A DNA stretch of 64,000 bases from positions 62,001 to 126,000 of the forward strand of contig NZ_AUEQ01000018.1 in NCBI RefSeq assembly GCF_000426065.1. Reading direction: 5' to 3'. A model generated the notes under the pieces. The model saw only the letters and a list, made by a program, of their open reading frames with translations, ran no database searches and was not told the DNA's origin. The stretch is from Mycobacterium sp. URHD0025. GTDB lineage: Bacteria > Actinomycetota > Actinomycetes > Mycobacteriales > Mycobacteriaceae. Below, one piece after another: positions 25,451-34,796 of this stretch. Numbering within the stretch: the stretch's first letter is position 1; each line of letters begins with the position of its first letter. The position numbers were made by a program, and so were the translations under genes.

Positions 25451-26499
25451 ACCGCAACGGTCGGTGGCAGTCGTGGGCCAGACTGGGCGCGTTCTGCACT
25501 GCGGGTGTACTGAGCGCGGTGTTGGTGATCAACACCCTGTCGGTTCCGGTCCGCGGTAGCACCGTGACCTACCAGGCGCAGTTCACCAGCGTCGAGGGAC
25601 TCAATGTCGGAAACCCGGTGAGCATGAACGGCATTCGGATCGGGCGTGTGGATTCGATCCGGTTCGCGCCCAATCCCGACGGCACCAGCCGGGCCGACGT
25701 CGACATCGAGGTCAACTCCGATTTCACCCTGACCAGCAATGTCACCGCGGCGGTGCGCTACGGCGACATGCTAGGGGCCCGCTATGTGGCGCTGTCCGAC
25801 CCCGGTGGCGCCATCATGGACGTCTCCACCGGCGAACCGCCCGCGCGACTGGCCGCCGGTGGAGTGATCCCACTGGCCCGAACCTCGCCCGCGGTGGATC
25901 TGACCGCACTGCTCAACGGTTTCAAGCCGCTGTTCGACGCGCTGGCACCAGAACAGGTCAACACCCTCACCCGGGGATTCGTCGAGACCTTCAGCGGCCA
26001 GGCGCAGACGCTGACGACGCTGCTCACCCAGATCGCCGCCATGACATCGAGTTTGAGCAACAACGCAGGGATATTCACCCAGCTGATCGACAACATGTCG
26101 ATCCTGATGCGCACCATGAACACCCACCAACCCCAACTGGAAGAGATGCTGCACGGGCTCAACCGGCTCAGCGCCGCGGTGACCTCCGGCGACCGGCAGT
26201 TCGAGATGCTCATCGACCAGGGCAACGCCGTGCTGGCCACCCTGGCCAACACGGTCGAAAACTCCAGCGCCGCTTACGGAGAAACCATCACCAACCTCAA
26301 CGGCATGCTACAGACCTGGCAACCCAGCACCGAGGAATTCACCACGCTGCTGGCCCGGCTTCCCGAGTTCGGCGACGCGATCAACCGGGCGTCCAGCTAC
26401 GGCGGTTTCGTCAGCCTGTACCTGTGCAACTTCACGCTCAAGATCCGTAGCCACGAAGCCAACATCTTCGGCAGCCGACATTCCGAGGTGTGTCTGTAG
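25447..26499 (+). CDS. mceB: Mce family protein MceB
   Basis: A 350-residue subunit with an N-terminal anchor (about 10-32), an MCE domain (about 38-125, GLNVGNPVSMNGIRIGRVDSI) and a helical domain. The ATG overlaps the mceA stop (ATGA). The C-terminus FGSRHSEVCL is short with no proline tail, as in other MceB proteins. The length is close to that of MceB of the characterised mycobacterial operons. Confidence 0.92.
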   Translation: MNRNGRWQSWARLGAFCTAGVLSAVLVINTLSVPVRGSTVTYQAQFTSVEGLNVGNPVSMNGIRIGRVDSIRFAPNPDGTSRADVDIEVNSDFTLTSNVTAAVRYGDMLGARYVALSDPGGAIMDVSTGEPPARLAAGGVIPLARTSPAVDLTALLNGFKPLFDALAPEQVNTLTRGFVETFSGQAQTLTTLLTQIAAMTSSLSNNAGIFTQLIDNMSILMRTMNTHQPQLEEMLHGLNRLSAAVTSGDRQFEMLIDQGNAVLATLANTVENSSAAYGETITNLNGMLQTWQPSTEEFTTLLARLPEFGDAINRASSYGGFVSLYLCNFTLKIRSHEANIFGSRHSEVCL

Positions 26500-27555
26500 A
26501 TGTTCCTCGTCAAACTGATCGACCTCTTCGTCGGCGCGGTGATCTTCCTCTTCGTGAAGGATCAACGCAAGCACAACCCGTCAATCCCCTTGGCACTCGG
26601 CATGTTCGGCACCGTCACCCTGGTCGCCATCATGGTGACCTCGATCGGGATTCCCCGTGCCGTCTACCACGTGCGGACCAACGCGTATGCCGCCGAACTC
26701 GCCAACGCCAGCGGCCTTTCCGGTGGCGACCCCGTGTACGTCGCCGGGGTGCCGGCCGGGCGCGTGGAAGATGTGGCATTGGCCGGTGACCGCGTGCGGG
26801 TCGGCTTCCGGATGGACAAAGCCCAGGCCCTGGGCAACCGCACCACGGTCACCGTGCGGCTGCGCACCGTACTGGGCAAGCGGTTCCTCGACGTCATGCC
26901 GGCCGGAACGATCAATGGTCTGGATTCCAACGTCATCCCGTTGTCGCGCACCACAGTCCCCTACAGCCTCGACGAGGTGGGGCGCAAGGCCGCCGACACC
27001 GCCGAGCACGTGGACCGGCAGCCGCTGACGGCGATGATGAACACTCTGGCCGAGACCATGCCGGGCAACAGCACCGAACTCGGCCAGGCACTGGCCGGGA
27101 TCAGTGCCGCCAGTTCGGCATTCGCCGACAACGGCGACAAGATCGACGAAATCCTGCGGATCAGCCGCTCGATGGCGGAAATGCTGTCGCACCAGACCGA
27201 TTCACTGGCCGACACCGCCGCCAACGCTCAGTACATCGTGGCCTCACTGGCCGCGCGCCGCCAGGCTCTGACCGACATCGTCACCAACCTGACGGCGATC
27301 ATGCGGCACCTGGCCACGATCTACACCGAGAAACAGGCCGATTTCGGCAATCTGATCGCCGGCCTCACCACGGTCACCCGCACCCTGAAAGCCAACGTGG
27401 ACAAGATCGACCAAACCCTGCTCAAGATGCCGCCGGCGATCCGTGCCGTCACCAACTCCACCGGCAACGGCAACTGGGCCGACGTGAACTCACCGTCGGT
27501 GGTGATGCCCGACAACCTGTTGTGCTTCCTCAACGTTCAGCGGGAATGCCGATGA
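26500..27555 (+). CDS. mceC: Mce family protein MceC (short form)
   Basis: A 351-residue subunit directly abutting mceB. The N-terminus has unusual double hydrophobicity (about 5-20 and 32-52), followed by an MCE domain (GLSGGDPVYVAGVPAGRVEDV) and helices. It ends at FLNVQRECR without the long proline-rich extension that I recall in M. tuberculosis Mce1C (about 515 residues). Confidence 0.9.
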   Translation: MFLVKLIDLFVGAVIFLFVKDQRKHNPSIPLALGMFGTVTLVAIMVTSIGIPRAVYHVRTNAYAAELANASGLSGGDPVYVAGVPAGRVEDVALAGDRVRVGFRMDKAQALGNRTTVTVRLRTVLGKRFLDVMPAGTINGLDSNVIPLSRTTVPYSLDEVGRKAADTAEHVDRQPLTAMMNTLAETMPGNSTELGQALAGISAASSAFADNGDKIDEILRISRSMAEMLSHQTDSLADTAANAQYIVASLAARRQALTDIVTNLTAIMRHLATIYTEKQADFGNLIAGLTTVTRTLKANVDKIDQTLLKMPPAIRAVTNSTGNGNWADVNSPSVVMPDNLLCFLNVQRECR

Positions 27556-28655
27556 GGCGACAGATTTCGATGCTGCTCATCGTCGCCCTATGCCTGGGCG
27601 CCGGTGGCTGGTACGTGTTCGGCCGCACCGACCGGGCCCGCACCGTGCATGCCGACTTCGGCTACATCAACGGCATCTATCCGGGCAGCAAGGTCACCGT
27701 CCTCGGGGTACCGGTGGGCAGGGTCACCGCGGTGACGCCCCAGGGCACCACGGTGCGGGTCACCATGACCCTGCCCGACGACGTCGCACTGCCCGCCGAA
27801 CCCGACGCCTATGTGGTGAGCCCGGCACTGATCAGTGACCGCAGTGTCGAACTCGGCCCGGCCTACAGCGGGACGGGACCCACCCTGGCCGACGGGCACA
27901 TCATCGGAGCCGATCACAGCCACTCCCCGATCACCTTCGACAGCATGCTGGGCAGCCTGAGCACACTGACCTCGGCGATCGGTCCGCAGCAGGGCGACAT
28001 CGGGGCTGTGCTGACCCGCGGCGCCGACCAGTGGCGCGATCAGGGCAAGCTGTTCAACTCGGCGATGCGGAACCTCAGCGCGGCCAGTGGCGTGCTCGGC
28101 GCCAGGGCCGAGGACATCGGCGCGGTGGTCGACAACCTCAGCACACTGATGGCGGCGTTCAACCAGCGGCAGGTGTCACTGAACCAGATGGTCGACGAAC
28201 TCGGCCAGGTCGGCGGCAGTTGGGCTGACGCAAACGTCGACATCGCCCAGCCCATGGCCGATCTCAAGGTGGTGCTCGACCAGGTCGACACGTTCGTCGC
28301 CCAGCACGGCGACGACCTCGGCACCATCGCGGCCAACCTCAACGCCGTCGGCGACGTCCTGACCGCCAAGCAACCCGAGCTCGCCGAGTTCATGGATCTG
28401 GTGCCGCTGATGATGCAGAACCTGTCCAACACCATCGGCCCCGACCGGCGCGGCCGGATCCGGTTGAACGTCTCCACGGTGCTGACCCAGTTCGCCGCCG
28501 CCCAGAACTTCTGCGACCGCAACATGCTCCCGATGTGTGTGGGCGCGGGGATCACCAACCCGATCTCGTACCCGATCAGTCGCTCGGACCCGCTGGGCAT
28601 CGTCTCCGCCGTCACGGGCAACGCCCCGCCGTCCAACCCGAAGTACCCGAGGTGA
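27552..28655 (+). CDS. mceD: Mce family protein MceD (short form)
   Basis: A 367-residue subunit. It has a short anchor (about 4-23), an MCE domain with GIYPGSKVTVLGVPVGRVTAV, and a long helical part. The ATG at 27552 overlaps the mceC stop (ATGA); ATG 27546 is in frame just before it and equally close to a weak ribosome site. It is much shorter than the roughly 530 residues recalled for Mce1D, lacking a long C-terminal tail. Confidence 0.9.
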   Translation: MRRQISMLLIVALCLGAGGWYVFGRTDRARTVHADFGYINGIYPGSKVTVLGVPVGRVTAVTPQGTTVRVTMTLPDDVALPAEPDAYVVSPALISDRSVELGPAYSGTGPTLADGHIIGADHSHSPITFDSMLGSLSTLTSAIGPQQGDIGAVLTRGADQWRDQGKLFNSAMRNLSAASGVLGARAEDIGAVVDNLSTLMAAFNQRQVSLNQMVDELGQVGGSWADANVDIAQPMADLKVVLDQVDTFVAQHGDDLGTIAANLNAVGDVLTAKQPELAEFMDLVPLMMQNLSNTIGPDRRGRIRLNVSTVLTQFAAAQNFCDRNMLPMCVGAGITNPISYPISRSDPLGIVSAVTGNAPPSNPKYPR

Positions 28656-28661
28656 CCGGCC

Positions 28662-29729
28662 ATGCGTAGATCCCTGCCCCGCACGCTCGCCGGATGCGCG
28701 GTGGTCGTCGCCGCCGTGAGCGTATGGGCGTTGAGCGACAGCATTTTCGAGGTGGGCATTCAGGATCTTCCGCTGGGCCGCACCTCCCCGACCGACACCA
28801 TGGCCGTCACCGTGGTACTGCCCACTGCCGACGGCATCACCATCGGCGCCGACGTCCGCAACGGGCAGAAGGTGGTGGGCCGGGTCAGCGGGATGAGCCT
28901 GGACGCCTCAGGAGCCTCGGTCCGGCTGAGCCTTGCCGACGCCGGCGGTCTGGATTCCGGAACCGTGGCCAGCGTGGAATTGCCGTCCGCACTGGGCAAC
29001 CCGTTCGTCCGGCTCAGCAGCCCGCAGCCCGCACCTCAGCGGGCGCTGCGCGACGGCGACGTGATCCCACCCAGCCACACCGAGCTCGGTCCGCAGATCG
29101 AGAGTGCGCTGGCCACATTCGGGGCGTTGCTGTCCCGCAGCGGCGTCGATCAGCTGGCCACGATCGTCACCGAACTGGACAAGGCCTTCGCCGGACGGGC
29201 CGACAAGGTGCGCGGACTGATCGAATCGATGTCGTTGCTGGCCGCCAAGGCGTCCGAACACCAGGGCGAGTTCGATCAGGCGATGAGCCTGGCCGCCGAC
29301 ATCGCCGGGCAGTTCGGCCACCAGCAGAAAACCGTGGCCGGCTACCTGGATGCGGTGCCCAAGGTGGTGGCCATGCTCGATGTGCAGCGCGAGAAGCTGA
29401 GGACGCTGTTCTCCTCGACCACCGCGCTGGCCGCCACCGCCAACAGCGTGCTGTCCTCGACCGACCTCGACGCCATGGTGACCGACGCAGACACCGTCGT
29501 CGGAATGATGGGCACGTTCAACGACCGGCTCGGCGGGATGCTCACCGCGATGAACACCTTCCTCGAGAAATTCGGCAGATCGGTGCACGGCGACTACCTG
29601 ATGTTCGATGGCGCCCTGGATATTCCGGGCACCATCGACAAACTCCTCACCGGAGGTTTGATCGTGAACGGCACGCCGATCACCGGTGATGTCGCCCTGG
29701 AGGGGTTCTTGTCGGGAGGTCTGAATTGA
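28662..29729 (+). CDS. mceE: Mce family protein MceE
   Basis: A 355-residue subunit. MceE proteins are normally lipoproteins. Here the sequence RTLAGC gives a lipobox-like cysteine at residue 12, but the main hydrophobic stretch (AVVVAAVSVWAL) lies after that cysteine, so lipidation is doubtful and membrane anchoring more likely. The MCE domain follows (GITIGADVRNGQKVVGRV). It is the only junction inside mceA-F with a real gap, 6 bp after mceD. Confidence 0.9.
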   Translation: MRRSLPRTLAGCAVVVAAVSVWALSDSIFEVGIQDLPLGRTSPTDTMAVTVVLPTADGITIGADVRNGQKVVGRVSGMSLDASGASVRLSLADAGGLDSGTVASVELPSALGNPFVRLSSPQPAPQRALRDGDVIPPSHTELGPQIESALATFGALLSRSGVDQLATIVTELDKAFAGRADKVRGLIESMSLLAAKASEHQGEFDQAMSLAADIAGQFGHQQKTVAGYLDAVPKVVAMLDVQREKLRTLFSSTTALAATANSVLSSTDLDAMVTDADTVVGMMGTFNDRLGGMLTAMNTFLEKFGRSVHGDYLMFDGALDIPGTIDKLLTGGLIVNGTPITGDVALEGFLSGGLN

Positions 29730-30949
29730 GGCGCCTGGTAGTGGTTCAGCTGGCGATCTTCGCGGCGATCGCCGTGATCGTCATCCCGTTCGGCATTCGC
29801 TATGTGGCCGGGCCGCAAGGCTTCCGGACACCGATGACCCTGACCGCGACGATGTCCGACGCATTCGGACTGACCGCCGGTACCAGCGTCACCGTGCGCG
29901 GAGTACAGGTCGGCACCGTCGACGACGTGTGGCTGGCCCCCGACGGCACCGCGATGGTGCGGTTGGCGATCGACGCGGACACCCGCATTCCCCGTGACGC
30001 GCTCCTGACGGTCGGGATGGGCACGGCCGCGGGAATCCAGAGCGTCGACATCATGCCGCAGTCCGATGGCGGGCCGTATCTGGCATCAGGGGACACCATC
30101 GCCGCACCGGCCGACCGCCAGCCCATCCAGATGGACCGGATCATGGGCGACACCGCGCACCTGGTGAAAGGCATTGACACCCGGGCGGTTCGGGACGTCG
30201 GCACCGAATTGTCGAACGCCTTCGAGGGGTTGGGGCCCGACCTGGCCATGCTGATCGACAACGCGTCGGACATGTCCAGCCGCATCCGCAACCAGACCGG
30301 CCAACTACAGCCGCTCATCGAGGGCACCGCGGCGCTGGTCACCACCATGGCCGGCCAGGGCGACGCGTTTGTGCGCGGCATGGGCGCCAGTGCACGGCTG
30401 GCCAATCAGCTCGACGGCAGCGGCCCGGCGTTCCTGTACCTGACCGACCGGTCACCGGGGGCGCTGAAGTCCCTGCAACGGGTCCTCGACACCTATCAGG
30501 GCACCTTCGGCGCCACCCTGGCCAACCTGGCGACCGTCACCCCGATCATCGGGGACCGCACCGACTCACTGCAGACCGGTCTGTCCACGATCCCCAAGGG
30601 GCTGCAGGATCTGACCTCGATCGTCAAGGTCGACGCCACCGGCCAGACGCGGGCGGACTTCTCGCTGATCGCCACCCAGGGACCGGTGTGCAACTACGAC
30701 GTGGACCGGCGAGCCATCGGCGACGTCAGCCCGACCGAACCCAACTTGGTGATGTACTGCCCGCCGGCACCCGACATGCTCATGCGGGGCGCGGTCAACG
30801 CACCCCGCCCCAATGATCTCGGCCTGCGGAACTCACAGACCCCCGGATATCCGATCGGACCTGAGGTGGTCAACGATCCGGTCAAGATCCCGACCCTGGC
30901 CGAGCTGGCCTACAAGTGGCGCAGCATCCTGAAAGGTGGCCCGCAGTGA
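29726..30949 (+). CDS. mceF: Mce family protein MceF
   Basis: The final Mce subunit, 407 residues, with an N-terminal anchor (about 4-25), an MCE domain (GLTAGTSVTVRGVQVGTVDDV), helices, and a C-terminal part with cysteines VCNYD and VMYCPP and a PxxPTLAELAYKW ending. The start is a TTG that overlaps the mceE stop. It is shorter than the roughly 515-residue Mce1F recalled from M. tuberculosis. Confidence 0.9.
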   Translation: MRRLVVVQLAIFAAIAVIVIPFGIRYVAGPQGFRTPMTLTATMSDAFGLTAGTSVTVRGVQVGTVDDVWLAPDGTAMVRLAIDADTRIPRDALLTVGMGTAAGIQSVDIMPQSDGGPYLASGDTIAAPADRQPIQMDRIMGDTAHLVKGIDTRAVRDVGTELSNAFEGLGPDLAMLIDNASDMSSRIRNQTGQLQPLIEGTAALVTTMAGQGDAFVRGMGASARLANQLDGSGPAFLYLTDRSPGALKSLQRVLDTYQGTFGATLANLATVTPIIGDRTDSLQTGLSTIPKGLQDLTSIVKVDATGQTRADFSLIATQGPVCNYDVDRRAIGDVSPTEPNLVMYCPPAPDMLMRGAVNAPRPNDLGLRNSQTPGYPIGPEVVNDPVKIPTLAELAYKWRSILKGGPQ

Positions 30950-31551
30950 GCAATTCCGATGATGACGGCCAGGCAGGCGAAGCCGTTCTGACATTGGAGG
31001 ATCCCTCTGAAGACGAAGCCGGTGAACTCGACGCTCAGGTAGACCCCGAGCCCGAGCCCACCCCGCCCGCGCGCCTCAAACGCCGACTGGTGGCGGGCCT
31101 GCTGGCGCTGGTCGCTGTCGCCGCCACGGTGGCTCTGGTGCTGTTGTCGATCAGCGAGTTCCACCACCGCCAGGACGGGGCACGGCGCACCGAGGCCGTG
31201 CAGATGTCGCGTGACTATCTGGTGGCGATGGCCGCATTCGACTACCAGAAGATGGACGCCAACCGCGACCACATCGTCGCCAACTCCACCCCCGGGTTCG
31301 CGGCCAAGTACGACGAGATGGTCAAGGCGCTTCGCGACATCGTGGTGACCAGCAAGGGCGTCGCGACGGCAACGGCCGATCACGTGGTCGTCGACTCGCT
31401 CGACGGCGACACCGCAACCGTCGTCGCGTTCGTCGATCAACATGTCACCAATGTGACAGCGCCACAAGGCACCAACCAGAAGTACCGGATGGTGGTCAAG
31501 CTCGTGCGCAGCGGCGACCACTGGATCGTCGACGACGTACAGACCGTGTAG
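30946..31551 (+). CDS. Mce-associated membrane protein
   Basis: A 201-residue protein with an acidic N-terminal region (1-45), one membrane segment (about 48-72) and an extracytoplasmic SnoaL/NTF2-like domain (about 80-200: VQMSRDYLVAMAAFDYQKMDANRDHIV and KYRMVVKLVRSGDHWIVDDVQ in sections), the classic Mas layout. Such proteins stabilise Mce complexes. The GTG start overlaps the mceF stop (GTGA). Only one Mas gene is present, whereas several mce operons carry two or more. Confidence 0.9.
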   Translation: MSNSDDDGQAGEAVLTLEDPSEDEAGELDAQVDPEPEPTPPARLKRRLVAGLLALVAVAATVALVLLSISEFHHRQDGARRTEAVQMSRDYLVAMAAFDYQKMDANRDHIVANSTPGFAAKYDEMVKALRDIVVTSKGVATATADHVVVDSLDGDTATVVAFVDQHVTNVTAPQGTNQKYRMVVKLVRSGDHWIVDDVQTV

Positions 31552-31580
31552 TTCCCTGTTCACGCCACGTAAGGAGTGCC

Positions 31581-32486
31581 ATGCCCGCCACTTACCTCGA
31601 TCTGGCCGCCGAGCCCAGGTTGAGCACCGCCGAGACCCGGATCACCATCACGCAGCAGATTCCGCGGTGGATCCGCAAGAAGGATGTCGACCTCACCGAC
31701 GCCCTGGACTTCTGGTCGGCGGCCGGCGCGGCGGCCAACGTCATCATGCAGATGAGCTGGCCCGAGGTCGGCTACGGCGTGGCCGAAAGCCGGGTCGAAT
31801 CGGGAAGTTTGGTGCACCACCCGTGGAAGCGGCTACGCACCACCGCTCAGTACCTGACCGTCGCGATCCTCGGCACCGACGAGGAACGGGCCGCCTACCG
31901 CGAGGCGGTCAACGTGGCTCACCGGCAGGTCCGGTCCACCGAGGACAGCCCCGTCAAGTACAACGCGTTCAACCGTGAGCTGCAATTGTGGGTGGCGGCC
32001 TGCCTGTTCATCTTCTACGAGGACACGCACCAACTGCTGTACGGCAAGATGACCGACGAACAGGCCGAAGGCTTCTACCAGAGCGCCATGACGATCGGCA
32101 CCACGCTGCAGGTGCTCGAAGAGCAATGGCCCGCCACCCGGGCCGACTTCGATGCGTACTGGAACACCGCTTGCGAGCGCGTGCAGATGACCCCCTTCGT
32201 ACGCGAATACCTCATGGTGCTCGTGGAATTGAGGATGATCAACTGGCCGATGCGGATCATCCTCGCTCCGCTGCTGCGGTTTCTGACCATCGGGTTCTTG
32301 GCCCCGGTGTTCCGCGATGCGATGGAACTGGAGTGGACCGATACCGATCGGCGCCGCTTCGAGCACTTGTTCCTGTTCGTCGCGGTCGTCAACCGATTTC
32401 TGCCCAAATCACTGCGCACCGGTAACTACGCGGTGCTGATGAAGGATGTGCGCCGACGGATCCGCCGCAAGAAGGCGCTGATCTGA
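31581..32486 (+). CDS. MpaB-family oxygenase-like protein (DUF2236)
   Basis: A 301-residue protein of the MpaB/DUF2236 family, relatives of which include rubber-oxygenase Lcp and MpaB and bind haem b. Family landmarks are HHPWKRLRTTAQYL, AYREAVNVAHRQVR (conserved His) and the NRELQLWVAACLF segment. It starts 29 bp after the Mas gene with AAGGAG upstream, so it is the last gene of the mce operon. An oxygenase at the end of a lipid-import operon suggests that it processes the imported lipid. Confidence 0.82.
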   Translation: MPATYLDLAAEPRLSTAETRITITQQIPRWIRKKDVDLTDALDFWSAAGAAANVIMQMSWPEVGYGVAESRVESGSLVHHPWKRLRTTAQYLTVAILGTDEERAAYREAVNVAHRQVRSTEDSPVKYNAFNRELQLWVAACLFIFYEDTHQLLYGKMTDEQAEGFYQSAMTIGTTLQVLEEQWPATRADFDAYWNTACERVQMTPFVREYLMVLVELRMINWPMRIILAPLLRFLTIGFLAPVFRDAMELEWTDTDRRRFEHLFLFVAVVNRFLPKSLRTGNYAVLMKDVRRRIRRKKALI

Positions 32487-32491
32487 CGGCT

Positions 32492-32516
32492 GGGCCGCCA
32501 ACGCGACGATCGGCCC
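32492..32516. terminator. Hairpin at the end of the mce operon
   Basis: GGGCCG (32492-32497) pairs exactly with CGGCCC (32511-32516) around a 13-nt loop, between the stop codons of the convergent MpaB-like gene and the next minus-strand gene. A modest bidirectional terminator. Confidence 0.5.
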
Positions 32517-33025
32517 TATCGACCCACGGCCACCAGGTGATACGCCAGCTTGATGATCGAATAGTCCGCGCCACCACACATTCGGACGTCGACCTTGAGA
32601 CGGATGCGTTCCATGTTGCTCTGGTCGCCGGTCAACCCGACCGTGTCCCATGTGCAGCTGCGGATCTCGGTTCCCGACGCATCGGCCGAATCATTGTCCT
32701 TGAACGAGAATCCCGCGACAGCGACGATCGGCGAAACGTCGCGCACGCTCCGCCACGGAGGACCGACCTCCATGTGGACCTCGTGAGTCCTCCACGTCTT
32801 GTCGTCGTCGTTCGGATAGAAGTCGCCACTGAGCGGGAGTGGGTCCAGGACATCACTTCCCGGGGGCGGTCCGAGCCCGATCGGCGCGCCGTACACATTG
32901 GTGTTGCCCTTGTCGAAGAAATTGGCGTAACCGGAGATGACCCGGCACTGGGTTCCGCTGCTCGCCACCGGAATGTTCATGATCTCTTCGGTCTCAAACG
33001 ATTCCGGCGTGATGATTCCAGCCAT
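32516..33025 (-). CDS. Hypothetical protein, predicted beta-rich
   Basis: A 169-residue protein that I do not recognise. It has no signal peptide or membrane segment, is rich in beta-prone stretches, and has three cysteines (TQCRVI, RSCTWD, VRMCGG). The C-terminal part (VSPIVAVAGFSFKDND... then IIKLAYHLVAVGR) loosely resembles H-type lectin domains, which end with a similar strand; this is a weak impression. The ATG at 33025 has a strong GGGGGAG ribosome site, so expression is believable. It is a single gene between the mce operon and menG. Confidence 0.65.
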   Translation of the reverse strand: MAGIITPESFETEEIMNIPVASSGTQCRVISGYANFFDKGNTNVYGAPIGLGPPPGSDVLDPLPLSGDFYPNDDDKTWRTHEVHMEVGPPWRSVRDVSPIVAVAGFSFKDNDSADASGTEIRSCTWDTVGLTGDQSNMERIRLKVDVRMCGGADYSIIKLAYHLVAVGR

Positions 33026-33144
33026 CTTCTCCCCCTCGTGGACGTGATCGAAGGGTATGGCTGGTGAACCGGGAAAGTCTCAGGTAGTCGAGTACCTGAT
33101 TTTCCACCGCGAGGGCGGGCTACACCGCGCGGTGCGGCCCCGCG

Positions 33145-33834
33145 CTACTCCGGCTTGGTCGCCGCGTGCAGCGCCACGATGCCACCGGTCAGATTGCGCC
33201 ACTTGACGTGTGACCAGCCGGCCTCACCGATGCGCCGAGCCAGCTCGGCCTGATCCGGCCAGGCCCGGATCGACTCGGCCAGATATACGTAGGCATCGGG
33301 GTTGCTCGACACCGCGGTGGCGATCCGCGGCAGCGCCTGCATCAGGTACTCCTTGTACAGCGTGGCGAACGCCCGGTTGGACGGCGTCGAGAACTCGCAC
33401 ACCACCAGCCGTCCGCCGGGCCGGGTCACCCGGGCCATCTCGCGAAGGCCTGCGACATGGTCGACCACGTTGCGCAGCCCGAAGCTGATGGTGACCGCGT
33501 CGAACACCCCGTCGGCGAACGGCAGCCGGGTGGCGTCGGCGCCCACCTTGGGCACCGGGCGGGACGCTCCCGCGGCGAGCATGCCCACCGAGAAATCCGC
33601 GGCCACACACCAGGCACCCGACGTCGCCAGCTCGACCGTCGACACCGCGGTGCCCGCGGCCAGGTCCAGCACCTTGTCGCCGGGGCCGATCCCGAGCGCA
33701 GCACGTGTCTGCCGGCGCCAGAACCGGTCCTGCCCGAGCGACAGCACCGTATTGGTCAGGTCGTAGCGCCGCGCCACGGCATCGAACATCGATGCCACTT
33801 CGTGGGGGTTCTTCTCCAGGCTCGCTCGACTCAC
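33145..33834 (-). CDS. menG: Demethylmenaquinone methyltransferase
   Basis: Uses S-adenosylmethionine to methylate demethylmenaquinone, the last ring step of menaquinone synthesis, at the membrane face. The 229-residue protein (UbiE/MenG family) has VLDLAAGTAVSTVELA (motif I), the FGLRNVVDHVAGLREMARV segment specific to this family, and a C-terminal LTGGIVALHAATKPE. The GTG at 33834 fits the family N-terminus SRASLEKNPHEVASMFD; the frame open upstream is antisense to the next SDR. It is the rightward counterpart of Rv0558 in recalled synteny. Confidence 0.93.
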   Translation of the reverse strand: MSRASLEKNPHEVASMFDAVARRYDLTNTVLSLGQDRFWRRQTRAALGIGPGDKVLDLAAGTAVSTVELATSGAWCVAADFSVGMLAAGASRPVPKVGADATRLPFADGVFDAVTISFGLRNVVDHVAGLREMARVTRPGGRLVVCEFSTPSNRAFATLYKEYLMQALPRIATAVSSNPDAYVYLAESIRAWPDQAELARRIGEAGWSHVKWRNLTGGIVALHAATKPE

Positions 33835-33916
33835 GCCGCCGACGCTACCCGTAGCGATCGCTGTGAACTTTCCGCGACCGGGAATTGGCGCCCGCCACGA
33901 TGACTTGTTCCAGATC

Positions 33917-34741
33917 ATGAGCGAAAAAGTGTGGTTCATCACCGGCGCATCACGAGGCTTCGGACGGGAGTGGGCGCTCGCGGCCCTGGAGCGCGGCGAC
34001 AAGGTGGCCGCCACCGCGCGGGACACCGCGACCTTGGCCGACCTGGCCGACAAGTACGGCGACGCGCTGCTACCGATCAAGCTGGATGTCACCGACCGCG
34101 AAGCGGACTTCGCCGCCGTCCGAGAAGCCCACGATCGTTTCGGCCGGCTGGACGTCGTCGTCAACAACGCGGGCTACGGCCAGTTCGGGTTCATCGAGGA
34201 GTTGTCGGAGGCCGACGCGCGCGATCAGATCGAGACGAATGTCTTCGGCGCGCTGTGGGTCACCCAGGCCGCACTGCCGTACCTGCGGGCCCAGGGCAGC
34301 GGGCACATCATCCAGGTGTCGTCCATCGGCGGCATCACCGCGTTCCCGTTGGTCGGCATGTACCACGCGTCCAAGTGGGCACTCGAAGGGTTCTCGCAGT
34401 CGCTGGCCCAGGAGGTGGCGCCCTTCGGGGTCCACGTGACATTGATCGAGCCGGGTGGGTTCTCCACCGACTGGGCCGGGTCGTCGGCCAGACACGCTGC
34501 CCCGCTTGCGGATTACGACGAGGCCCGAGCGGCCGCACAACGCGCCAGGGCGCAGCGCAGCGCCAAGCCCGGCGATCCCAAGGCCTCGGCGGACGCGGTG
34601 CTCAAGATCGTCGACGCCGAAAACCCGCCGCTGCGAGTGTTCTTCGGCGAGCTGCCACTGCAGTTGGCGAAGGCCGACTACGAGAGCCGGCTGGCCACGT
34701 GGGAGCAGTGGCAGCCCGTATCGGTCCTGGCACAGGGCTGA
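33917..34741 (+). CDS. Short-chain dehydrogenase/reductase
   Basis: A 274-residue SDR. The N-terminus has VWFITGASRGFGREWA (TGxxxGxG cofactor motif), NNAGYG follows, and the catalytic set is Ser in VSSIGG, Tyr and Lys in YHASKWAL. The C-terminal PGDPKASADAVLKIVDAENPPLR pattern is typical of the oxidoreductases annotated as SDR family related to 11-beta-HSD types. The ATG at 33917 is chosen at the domain start; an earlier in-frame ATG lacks support. It is divergent from menG with an 82-bp gap. Substrate unknown. Confidence 0.88.
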   Translation: MSEKVWFITGASRGFGREWALAALERGDKVAATARDTATLADLADKYGDALLPIKLDVTDREADFAAVREAHDRFGRLDVVVNNAGYGQFGFIEELSEADARDQIETNVFGALWVTQAALPYLRAQGSGHIIQVSSIGGITAFPLVGMYHASKWALEGFSQSLAQEVAPFGVHVTLIEPGGFSTDWAGSSARHAAPLADYDEARAAAQRARAQRSAKPGDPKASADAVLKIVDAENPPLRVFFGELPLQLAKADYESRLATWEQWQPVSVLAQG

Positions 34742-34796
34742 ATTTTCCTCGGCGAGATCGGGTCTGCCGGGCAGCCGATCCGCGTACCGTTGAGCC

